Assembly: GCA_964567785.1 (NCBI GenBank)
Contig: CAZMOK010000058.1
Location: 1 to 18,007, forward strand
Direction of reading: 5' to 3'
Length of the DNA: 18,007 bases
DNA from: CAZMOK01 sp964567785
GTDB taxonomy: Bacteria; Bacteroidota; Bacteroidia; Bacteroidales; JAGOPY01
Each line of letters begins with the position of its first letter. Position 1 is the stretch's first letter. Positions 1-8,000 of the stretch are shown piece by piece. Under the pieces are notes generated by a model. The model saw nothing but the letters and a program-made list of their open reading frames with translations. It was not told the DNA's origin and searched no databases. A program made the position numbers and the translations under genes.

Positions 1-494
1 GTATTCTGCTGCATGGTTTCTGGTTTGCCTTTTATGTGCATGATAATATAAGGGAGACCGGAGGACGCCACAGTTTGAGTCATCATAGGGTCGAAGGTCC
101 CGCCTGAGATATCATTGATGATATCGGCACCCTCTTCAATGGCGATTCGGGCAACCTCCGAATGATAGGTATCTGCCGAAATGATCAGGGCCGGGAATTT
201 TTCCCTGGCAACCTTCAAAACAGGCAGGATCCTTTCAGTTTCTTCTTTGAGTGAAATCTCTGTGGCCCCCGGCCTGGTGGAAGCGCCACCTATATCCACT
301 ATATCGGCGCCTTCATTCACCATTTTCTCGCACTGCCTCAAGGCATTGTCTGTGGCAGCAAATTTCCCTCCATCGTAGAAAGAATCAGGGGTGACGTTCA
401 GAACTCCCATGATACGGGGTATATCGAACGACAATATTTTACCGTTACAATTAATGGGCTGTTTTTCGTGAAAAGATGTACTTTTATCGTTCAT
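1..494 (-). CDS. folP: Dihydropteroate synthase (FolP), 5' part, runs off the window edge
   Basis: Dihydropteroate synthase condenses p-aminobenzoate with dihydropterin pyrophosphate in cytoplasmic folate synthesis and is the sulfonamide target. My translation of the minus strand from the ATG at 494-492 stays open to position 1 (164 residues). It shows the family signatures in order: MGVLNVTPDSF at residues 29-39 (pterin/PPi-binding loop 1), DIGGASTRPG at 67-76, an ADTYHSEVA segment for the usual DTxxxxVA, NDISGG, and MHIKGKPETMQ near the cut end. The family is normally about 270-280 residues, so roughly the C-terminal 40% lies outside the window. It is transcribed away from the DUF1599 gene, with only 38 bases between the two start codons. 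I found no convincing TTG/TAnnTTTG pair for it; the nearest -7-like string is TATATTAG (516-523, minus strand), with no correctly spaced -33 element. Confidence 0.95.
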   Translation of the reverse strand, partial: MNDKSTSFHEKQPINCNGKILSFDIPRIMGVLNVTPDSFYDGGKFAATDNALRQCEKMVNEGADIVDIGGASTRPGATEISLKEETERILPVLKVAREKFPALIISADTYHSEVARIAIEEGADIINDISGGTFDPMMTQTVASSGLPYIIMHIKGKPETMQQN

Positions 495-532
495 TTCAAA
501 AAGTGGTTGCACCGGCTAATATAGTGTAAAAG

Positions 533-1081
533 ATGCAAAAAACTCTGCAGCAATTTGAAGATGTGATAAATATGTGCCGTGGTGTCTTCGTTGAAAAAAT
601 GAAAGATTACGGCAGCTCATGGCGCATATTGCGGACCCCTTCATTGACCGACCAGATCTATATTAAGGCGAACAGGGTAAGGAACATCCAGGAGAAGGGA
701 ACAAGCAAGGTCAATGAAGGTATTAAGTCAGAATTCATTGGAATTGTGAACTATTCGACGATGGCTCTTGTTCAGCTTGAGCTTGGTACAGCAGCGAAGG
801 ATAAAATGAACGATGAGGAAGCCCTTGGTTACTATGATGAATTTATCGGGAAAGCGCTCGATCTCATGGTGAGGAAAAACCACGATTATGACGAGGCATG
901 GCGGAACATGCGGATCAGTTCCCTCACTGATATTATCCTGATGAAACTGATGCGGATCAAGCAGATCGAAGACAATGAAGGCAGCACATCCGTATCGGAG
1001 GGTATAGATGCTAATTATTACGACATAATTAACTACGCTGTATTTGCGTTGATCAAGATTGAAGAAGGAGAGACTAATTGA
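533..1081 (+). CDS. DUF1599 family protein with two tandem domain copies
   Basis: This 182-residue soluble protein matches DUF1599, also called nucleotide modification associated domain 1; its biochemical role is unproven as far as I know. The sequence is a full internal duplication. Residues 22-53 (KMKDYGSSWRILRTPSLTD and following) align with 112-146 (VRKNHDYDEAWRNMRISSLTD and following), and 60-83 (VNEGIKSEFIGIVNYS) with 154-177 (VSEGIDANYYDIINYA). Each copy keeps a DY..aWR..R..SLTD core, a basic helix with R-IkqIe, an EGI turn and an I-NY helix. There is no signal peptide or membrane segment, so it is probably cytoplasmic. The stop codon TGA at 1079-1081 nearly touches or overlaps the start of the next gene, so the two are very likely cotranslated. 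The start ATG is the first in frame and lies 38 bases from the divergent folP start. The family name comes from associations in gene neighbourhoods, so I would not assign a reaction. Confidence 0.85.
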   Translation: MQKTLQQFEDVINMCRGVFVEKMKDYGSSWRILRTPSLTDQIYIKANRVRNIQEKGTSKVNEGIKSEFIGIVNYSTMALVQLELGTAAKDKMNDEEALGYYDEFIGKALDLMVRKNHDYDEAWRNMRISSLTDIILMKLMRIKQIEDNEGSTSVSEGIDANYYDIINYAVFALIKIEEGETN

Positions 1082-1083
1082 CT

Positions 1084-2160
1084 ATGAGTTTTTTAAGGAC
1101 TTTCAGCCGCCTGTTTGTAGGTATTGTATTTGTGTTTTCGGGGTTTGTTAAAGGTGTTGACCCTCTCGGTACTGCATACCGGATCGAAGATTATTTTATT
1201 GCCTACGGATGGGAATGGGCACTGCCGTTTGCGCTTTTCCTTTCAGTGGGTTTGTGCGCCCTGGAGTTTGTGCTGGGTGTTGCCTTACTGTTCAACCTCA
1301 GGATAAAGCCTCTTAGCTGGATACTGTTCCCCCTGATGATCTATTTTACCGGCCTCACTCTTTACGATGCCGTATATGAGCCGGTCCCTGATTGCGGATG
1401 CTTCGGTGATGCCGTGATCCTTACCAACTGGCAGACCTTCTATAAAAACCTTGTATTGATCGTATTCGTCTTTATCATATTTATTTCTGCCAGGCGATTT
1501 CATAATCCCATGGCCAAATGGTTTCAGAATGCAATACTTATCCTGATTTTTGGTGGTTTTATCGGTTTTTCAGTTTATCAGTACCATCACCTGCCATGGC
1601 TTGATTTCAGAGGATACAGCGTAGGCACCAACCTGGATCCCGAGAATACGGGCGAAACAAAGGTCTACCTCACTTACCGGAACAAGGAAACAGGTGAGCT
1701 AAAAGAATATCTATCACCTGATTATCCATGGGATGATTCCGTATGGATGTCGAAATGGGAATTCGTCGACCAGCGCATCGACGACAGTGAAGTGGTAAAA
1801 GGACACAACCTGGCTATTTATGATGCCGAAGGGAACGAAGTCACAGATTTCTACATAACCTATCCGGGATTCCAGTTTCTGCTCATAGCACACAACCTCG
1901 CCGAAGCCGACCAGGAGGGCATGGCCATGGCAAACGATTTATACAAAAAGCTCGACCATGCCGGGTATTCAATGATCGTGATCACCGGGAGCCTCAGGGA
2001 AGAAATAAGCCGCGTAAAACAGTATATGCATCCCGACCTTGAATTTTACAACGCCGACGACATAGAACTCAAAACTATTATCAGGGCCAACCCCGGCCTG
2101 GTACTCCTCAAAGACGGAGTGGTAATCGATAAATGGCACTACAATGATTTTCCGGATTTT
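1084..2160 (+). CDS. BT_3928-type DoxX/MauE-like membrane protein with thioredoxin-like tail, 3' end lost in gap
   Basis: The first ~165 residues hold four or five hydrophobic segments of the DoxX/MauE type, with a DCGCFGDA motif at residues 103-110 in a non-cytoplasmic loop. This matches the Bacteroidota family named after BT_3928. From about residue 250 the sequence resembles a thioredoxin fold (FQFLLIAHNL, then MIVITG, then NPGLVLLKDGVVIDKW), but without a CxxC active site. By analogy with MauE and other DoxX proteins, a periplasmic thiol or redox role is possible but unproven. I chose ATG 1084; TTG 1078, which overlaps the DUF1599 stop, is an alternative, because AAGGAG at 1065-1070 is 7 bases from the TTG and 13 from the ATG. 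The frame is open to 2160, where 100 N begin, and 359 residues is near the expected full length, so the stop should lie in the gap. Any reading continued past 2260 in this frame is an artefact lying out of frame over the permease gene. Confidence 0.82.
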
Positions 2161-2260
2161 NNNNNNNNNNNNNNNNNNNNNNNNNNNNNNNNNNNNNNNN
2201 NNNNNNNNNNNNNNNNNNNNNNNNNNNNNNNNNNNNNNNNNNNNNNNNNNNNNNNNNNNN
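2161..2260. other. Assembly gap of 100 N
   Basis: Exactly 100 ambiguous bases, the usual placeholder for a scaffold join of unknown length. It hides the end of the DoxX-like gene, any terminator, and the -33 part of the promoter of the following permease gene. The true distance between the two sides is unknown, so the apparent linkage of folP/DUF1599/DoxX to the permease and tpiA rests on the scaffolder. Confidence 0.97.
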
Positions 2261-2278
2261 ACTCAACACTAATATCGG

Positions 2279-2286
2279 TATCTTTG
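2279..2286 (+). promoter_or_regulatory. Bacteroidota -7 box (TATCTTTG) directly before the permease gene
   Basis: TATCTTTG followed by CA is a perfect match to the Bacteroidota -7 consensus TAnnTTTG. It ends only 4 bases before the ATG at 2291, so transcription would begin at or within a base or two of the start codon and give a leaderless mRNA. The -33 TTG element would fall at about 2253-2262, inside or at the edge of the N run, and cannot be read. Confidence 0.6.
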
Positions 2287-2290
2287 CATC

Positions 2291-3373
2291 ATGCTGGCTT
2301 ATATCCTGAAACGCTTGTTCTACGGTATCCTGGTATTGTTCGGTGTGGTAACGGTAGTCTTCATCCTGTTCAACATATTGCCTGGCGATCCTGCCCGTAT
2401 GCTCATGGGACAGCGCACGGATATAAGGTCGGTGGAGAATATCCGGAAAGAACTTGGGCTGGACCGGCCAAAGATCACACAGTATGCCGGTTTTCTAAAT
2501 GACATTTCACCCCTTTCAATTCATAATACGTCAGATACCGAAAGCTACTGGTACCTTGATGCTGATGCCTACGCCCCATATATTAAACTTTTAAGCCTTC
2601 CGGGGAGTAACGCTTTAATACTTAAGTATCCCTACCTCAGAAAGTCATACCAGAGCGGCAGGGAAGTCAGTGTCATAATAGCCGAAGCTTTTCCAAAGAC
2701 TTTGCTGCTGGCTCTCACTGCCATTACTTTTGCTTTCCTTGTGGGGTTCACAGTTGGTTTACTGTGCGCCCTGTTCAAGGATACGATGTTTGACAAGATC
2801 GCCCTCTTCGTATCAGTGTTTGGTATGTCGCTGCCTTCTTTTTTTGCCGCCATCCTCATGGCCTGGGTCTTTGCTTTTTTGTTGTCCGATCTCACAGGTC
2901 TCAACATGACCGGTAGCCTTTTCTCGATCGATGATTATGGGAGGGGTGAGTACCTCGACCTGAAGAACCTGATACTCCCGGCCATAACACTGGGCATCAG
3001 GCCACTGGCGATCATCATTGAGCTTACCCGGGGGGCAGCCCTTGACGTTTTGAACCAGGATTACATCCGTACCGCCAGGGCCAAGGGCCTGGGAACTTTT
3101 GGAGTGGTGAAGGGACATCTTGTCAAGAACTCCCTCAATCCGGTAGTGACAGCCGTTACAGGTTGGTTTGCCTCCCTTATGGCCGGGGCAGTGTTTGTGG
3201 AATATGTGTTCGACTGGAAAGGGATCGGCGTACTGATCGTAAAGTCACTTGAAAATTATGATTTCCCCGTACTGATGGGTTCAGTTTTATTCATTTCCGC
3301 AATCTTGGTTTTAATTAATATTTTTGTAGACATTCTTTACGGTTATCTTGATCCGCGAGTCAAGATTGCCTGA
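2291..3373 (+). CDS. DppB/OppB-type ABC transporter permease
   Basis: This 360-residue inner-membrane protein belongs to the binding-protein-dependent transport permeases of the peptide/nickel importer class. It starts with the classic first helix (ILKRLFYGILVLFGVVTVVF) followed by LPGDPARMLMGQ. The EAA loop that contacts the ATPase is at about 257-286 (DYIRTARAKGLG, then VVKGHLVKNSLNPVV), and the C-terminus ends YGYLDPRVKIA as in DppB proteins. About five further membrane segments follow residue 135. Residues ~62-130 form an extracytoplasmic loop with several Tyr and Asp residues (DTESYWYLDADAYAPY) that looks longer than in typical DppB proteins. No DppC partner, ATPase or binding protein is encoded nearby, so the rest of the transporter must be elsewhere or the gene was separated from it. 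The ATG is the only start that keeps the first helix. The stop is 29 bases before tpiA, so cotranscription is likely. The substrate cannot be told from the sequence. Confidence 0.9.
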   Translation: MLAYILKRLFYGILVLFGVVTVVFILFNILPGDPARMLMGQRTDIRSVENIRKELGLDRPKITQYAGFLNDISPLSIHNTSDTESYWYLDADAYAPYIKLLSLPGSNALILKYPYLRKSYQSGREVSVIIAEAFPKTLLLALTAITFAFLVGFTVGLLCALFKDTMFDKIALFVSVFGMSLPSFFAAILMAWVFAFLLSDLTGLNMTGSLFSIDDYGRGEYLDLKNLILPAITLGIRPLAIIIELTRGAALDVLNQDYIRTARAKGLGTFGVVKGHLVKNSLNPVVTAVTGWFASLMAGAVFVEYVFDWKGIGVLIVKSLENYDFPVLMGSVLFISAILVLINIFVDILYGYLDPRVKIA

Positions 3374-3402
3374 ACTGATAAATAAATTGAATATTTTTAG
3401 AT

Positions 3403-4164
3403 ATGAGAAGAAAGATCGTAGCAGGAAACTGGAAAATGAACAACACATTTTCCGAAGCACAGGAGCTTATTGAGAAGATCATCGAAAACCTGAAATCCGG
3501 GGGAAAACCCGATGATGTGGATGTAATAGTCTGTCCGCCGGCCGTATACCTTGAACTGTCGACCGACCTGGTGAATGAATTCCCGGTGATGGTGGGGGCA
3601 CAGAACCTCAGTGATCATGAAAAAGGGGCCTATACGGGAGAAATATCAGCAGGAATGCTGAATTCGATGAATGTATCCTTTTCCATCATCGGCCACTCTG
3701 AAAGAAGAAAATACTTCGGGGAAACCGATGAGATCCTTGCCTCTAAAGTTAACCTTGCCCTTGATAACAGTGTGAGCCCTATCTTTTGCTGTGGCGAACA
3801 GCTTGAAGAAAGAGAAAAGGGTAATTATTTTGATGTTGTAAAACAGCAACTGGAAAAAGGGCTTTTCCACCTCAGTGACGAACAATTCAAGAGGATTGTA
3901 CTGGCCTATGAGCCTGTATGGGCAATAGGGACGGGCAAAACCGCCAAACCGGAACAGGCACAGGAGATGCATGCCTATATAAGAAATCTGCTTAAGGAGA
4001 AATATTCTGAAAATATTGCCGGATCGACGATCATCCTTTATGGAGGCAGTTGCAATGCAGGGAATGCCAGAGAGCTGTTCGCGAATGAGGACGTAGACGG
4101 AGGGCTGATTGGTGGCGCTTCCCTGAAGGCCGACGAGTTCTGCAAGATCATCCGCTCTTTTTAA
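3403..4164 (+). CDS. tpiA: Triosephosphate isomerase
   Basis: A complete 253-residue TIM-barrel enzyme that interconverts dihydroxyacetone phosphate and glyceraldehyde 3-phosphate in glycolysis and gluconeogenesis. The substrate-binding start is AGNWKMN with Lys11. The electrophilic histidine is His98 in IIGHSERR, the catalytic base is Glu170 in AYEPVWAIGTG (the flexible loop 6 follows), and the phosphate-binding YGGS and GLIGGASL stretches are near residues 213 and 234. The length is normal for bacterial TPI. The usual CIGE motif reads CCGE at 129-132. The start is supported by the standard N-terminus (MRRKIVAGNWKMN). TATTTTTA (3392-3399) just upstream matches the -7 box except in its last base, but without a well-placed -33 element; I expect readthrough from the permease gene. 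prmA follows after 16 bases. Confidence 0.98.
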   Translation: MRRKIVAGNWKMNNTFSEAQELIEKIIENLKSGGKPDDVDVIVCPPAVYLELSTDLVNEFPVMVGAQNLSDHEKGAYTGEISAGMLNSMNVSFSIIGHSERRKYFGETDEILASKVNLALDNSVSPIFCCGEQLEEREKGNYFDVVKQQLEKGLFHLSDEQFKRIVLAYEPVWAIGTGKTAKPEQAQEMHAYIRNLLKEKYSENIAGSTIILYGGSCNAGNARELFANEDVDGGLIGGASLKADEFCKIIRSF

Positions 4165-4180
4165 ACACCCCTCACTGAAA

Positions 4181-5011
4181 ATGGATTACATAGAATTAAC
4201 GGTTACCAGCCCCGATCAGGAAACACAGGACCTGCTTACGGCTCTGTTATCGGATGCCGGGTTTGAAAGCTTTGTTGAAACAGGTGGGGATTTACTGGCA
4301 TACATACCCGGTGAAAATTTCAGGAAAGAAGAAATAACAAGACTTTTAGAGGGGATACTCGGAGACAGTCCTGCTAACTTCAGTTTTAACAATATCCGTG
4401 AAAGGAATTGGAATTTGAAGTGGGAAAAGGATTATACGCCGGTAAAAATTGGTAAGCAACTGCAGGTGAGGGCACCTTTCCATAAGCAGGATGAACAGTT
4501 TCGTCATGAAATCATTATTGAACCCCAGATGTCGTTCGGTACGGCACATCACGAAACAACCCGTCTCATGCTTGAAATGATGGGAGATATGGACTTCAGT
4601 GATAAGCATGTACTCGACATGGGCTGCGGCACAGGTATCCTTGCCATTTATTCAAATAAACTGGGTGCATCAAACGTTATAGCTATCGATAATGATGAAT
4701 GGGCTTACAATAATACGCTCCACAATATTGAGCTGAATGATCTCAGACACATCTTTGTAATCATGGGAGATTCTACTTCACTTATTGATGAAAGTTTTGA
4801 TGTGGTCCTGGCCAATATCAACAGGAATATTCTCCTGGATGATATATCTGCATACGATAAACACCTGAATGCAGGGGGGGAGGCCCTGCTGAGCGGTTTC
4901 TATGAAGAAGACCTTGAAAGTATCCGCCAGGCTGCCGGTAAGGCCGGATGGGATCTCTCAGAAAAGAAAACAATGAACAACTGGGTTGCAGCCCGGTTTA
5001 CCAAGGAATAG
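4181..5011 (+). CDS. prmA: Ribosomal protein L11 methyltransferase
   Basis: PrmA is a cytoplasmic S-adenosylmethionine-dependent enzyme that trimethylates ribosomal protein L11. The 276-residue product has the small N-terminal L11-recognition domain (about 1-60) and a class I methyltransferase domain. The PrmA signature FGTAHHETT is at 119-127, SAM-binding motif I is VLDMGCGTG at 144-152, and motif IV is LANINRNIL at 210-218, where most PrmA proteins have an N-I-x-x-N-x-L pattern. The length is slightly under the ~293 residues of the E. coli enzyme, as is common in Bacteroidota. The start ATG is the first in frame and gives the typical MDYIELTV opening. It sits between tpiA (16 bases upstream) and the large exported-protein gene (ATG 12 bases downstream), all on one strand, so the three are probably one transcript. 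Confidence 0.96.
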   Translation: MDYIELTVTSPDQETQDLLTALLSDAGFESFVETGGDLLAYIPGENFRKEEITRLLEGILGDSPANFSFNNIRERNWNLKWEKDYTPVKIGKQLQVRAPFHKQDEQFRHEIIIEPQMSFGTAHHETTRLMLEMMGDMDFSDKHVLDMGCGTGILAIYSNKLGASNVIAIDNDEWAYNNTLHNIELNDLRHIFVIMGDSTSLIDESFDVVLANINRNILLDDISAYDKHLNAGGEALLSGFYEEDLESIRQAAGKAGWDLSEKKTMNNWVAARFTKE

Positions 5012-5023
5012 GATTTGTCCTGG

Positions 5024-8000
5024 ATGAAAAAAAGGTATCTTCTTATACTCACAATATTCCTGTCTCTTTCTGCCGGTTCTCAAGCGCTGAAGGAATTTCC
5101 TGACGACCCGGGTGAATTCATCCGCGACCTTCCGCTTCTTTATGATAATATTAAGAATGAAGATCTCCTTTTTGACATTTTCTTCGTTATTGACAGCCTC
5201 ACAGCGGAGTGGCAAAGAGGCAGCTTCTCACAGGAGGAAAAATTCTACATCATAAAAGCCTCAAAAACTCTCAAAGACCGGAGGGTAAAACCATTCCCGG
5301 GTTTTTACAATTTCTTTTCAAATATACTCTATATCCACCGGGGTGAGGGGCAGGTTGAAGACTGGATACAAAATCTGCTCGGTTTTGAGAAAGAGGCCCG
5401 ATTCAGCCAGATAAACAATTTTCTTGAACAGTACCAGAGGTTTTTCGAACTGCAGATACTGAATAATTCCGGATCGTTCGACTGGGCGGTTACCGATACA
5501 AGTATCGTTTTTGAATACGACAGTGTTCCCCGCTTTCTATTCAAGGAAACAGACCTCTATTGTGCTTCCAGGTACGACACCTCTTATATCAATGGTACAT
5601 CCGGGGTATACTACCCGGAGAAAGGGGTATGGAAAGGGTTTGGAGGTAAAATAACCTGGAGAAGGTTCGGCATTTCAGCGGATACGATCTATGTCAACCT
5701 GCAGGAATATGAAATAGACCTGGAACATTCAAACTACGATATCGACAGTGTGGCCTTTTTCGACAAAAGGTTTTTCGACATGCCGATGCTGGGAAGTTTC
5801 AGCGAAAAGGTGTTTTCATCACGCCCAAACAAGAATACTGCTTACCCCGAATTCAATTCATTTTTGAACAATTATACAATAAAGGAGCTGTTCGAGGGGA
5901 TCAATTACGAAGGAGGGGTAAACCTCAAGGGAATTCGGTTCATTGGTTCAGGCGACAGGGAAAATAATGCCCTGGTCAGCATAAGGATAGAGGATAATAA
6001 AAACATGTTCCTTCGTTCGAAGGCTTTTCTGATAAGCGATGACGAAATCAGGGCCAATCCGGCTTCGGTAGTGATCTCTTTCGGGGAGGATTCACTTTAT
6101 CACCCGGGACTAAAGATGAAGTATGAGGATGGATCAAGGCTGCTCAATCTTTTCAGGGGTGATCGCGGACTTTCCCGGTCACCTTTTTTTAACAGTTACC
6201 ACAAAGTGGATATGTTCGTTGAAGCCCTGCTGTGGAACCTGGCAGAAAAAGAGATAAATTTTCAGTCAATGTTCGGCATTACCCGTGAAAGCGTGGCTGA
6301 TTTTGTATCGAATAATTTTTATTCGGCCTATGCCTTCGACCGATTAAGGGGAATTGATGATCAGAACCCCCTTTATGTTATCAGGAATTTCAGCAACAAA
6401 TACGGTACAAGGGAGATCAGTCCTGAAATTCTTGCTTCCTACATGAGGAAGCCGCCCGAGCAGATAAGGGCTATGCTGATCAGGCTGAGCAACCTGGGCT
6501 TCCTCTATTTTGATGTTGAGAACGACAGGGCAGTGGTGGAGGACAGGCTTTTCTCCTACATCGACGCAAACCTTGGCCGCACTGATTATGATGTTATCAG
6601 GATCCATTCCAAAACCTTCAGCGAAAGCAATGCTGTACTTAACCTCGATAACCTGGATATGCTTGTAAGGGGTGTTCAGGAGGTCTTCCTCAGCGATTCG
6701 CAGAATGTTTACATTTATCCCGAAAACAGGGAAATAATCCTCAAGAAGAACAGGGATTTTGTCTTCTCCGGAAGGGTACGGGCTGGTCTTTTCGAGTTCT
6801 TTGCGAGCGATTGCTCGTTCGAATATGATTCATTCAGGCTGAACCTGCCCACAGTGGATTCACTCATGTTTAAAGTAAAATCTTTTGAGAAGAACAAAGA
6901 GGGTGCTTTCCCGCTTGTCAATATCGATAATGTTATTGAAGACCTCAGCGGGACTATATATATCGATGAGCCCAACAACAAGTCCGGACTGGTGTCACAC
7001 CCTAGATATCCTCTTTTCGAGAGCGAGGAAGAGTCTTTTGTCTATTACGACAGAAACGACACCATCTATCACAGGGACAATTTTAAGTATCATATTGCAC
7101 CTTTCAGGCTCGAAAGCCTCGATAAGTTCTCAACCGAAGGACTGGAGTTCTCGGGATTCCTGGCATCAGACGGGATCTTTCCTGAAATTGAACAACCGTT
7201 AAAAGTACAGCAGGATTATTCATTGGGTTTCATAAAGGAGGCGCCCGAGGAGGGTTTTCCTGTTTACGGGGGAAAAGGAAGGTTTTTCTCTACAGTCGAC
7301 CTCAGTAACCTTGGTCTCCGGGCCCGGGGAACATTGCGTTATCTTACCTCAGTAACCGAATCTGATGATTTTATTTTTTATCCCGATTCACTTGTGGCTT
7401 CCAATATGGAAAGCTTCGTAATAGAGGAGAGGGCAGGGCAGGTGGAGTACCCCGATGTTGTTTCCGATTCAGCATACCTCCAGTGGTATCCTTATTCCGA
7501 CAGTATGTTTGTGACAATGCAGGAAAAGCCCTTTGCTATGTACGACAATGAGGCAAGTTTGTTTGGAAGGCTTCTGTACACCGACAGGGACCTTACGGGA
7601 AAAGGAGTTGTGGAATACGGTAAGGCCGAAATGTTCTCCGAGGATTTTGATTTTGGGAATACCGTGGTCGAAGCTGATACACTCGACCTGAGACTCTATG
7701 ATGAAATTACTGACAGCCTGCTGCTCGCTTCAAACAATTATTATACACGCCTCGACTTCGAGGAAAGAGAGATCCTCTTCAGGTCGAACAAGGAAAATTC
7801 AGTTATTTCATTTCCGTATAACAGCTATAACTGCACCATGGCCACCATCGACTGGGACATGGATGAGAACGAGCTTGTGCTGAGGAATGAAGTGATGAAC
7901 AACCGGGAAGGTACCGAGGTAAGCTACCGCGAAATGCTTAAAGATCCTCAAACATCAACTTTTTTTTCAAGCAATCCTGAAATGCAGGGGCTCGATTTCT

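Noticed and set aside
495..532. Divergent promoters between folP and the DUF1599 gene
   Set aside because: TATATTAG (minus) and TAATATAG (plus) are only partial -7 matches, and neither has a TTG at 17-23 bases, so I do not annotate them.
2261..2502. Continuation of the DoxX-like frame beyond the gap
   Set aside because: The frame is kept open only by N codons and lies out of frame over the well-supported permease gene.
3392..3399. Leaderless promoter for tpiA (TATTTTTA)
   Set aside because: The last base of the -7 box does not match, the nearest TTG is 23 bases away, and AT-rich spacers of this kind are common by chance.
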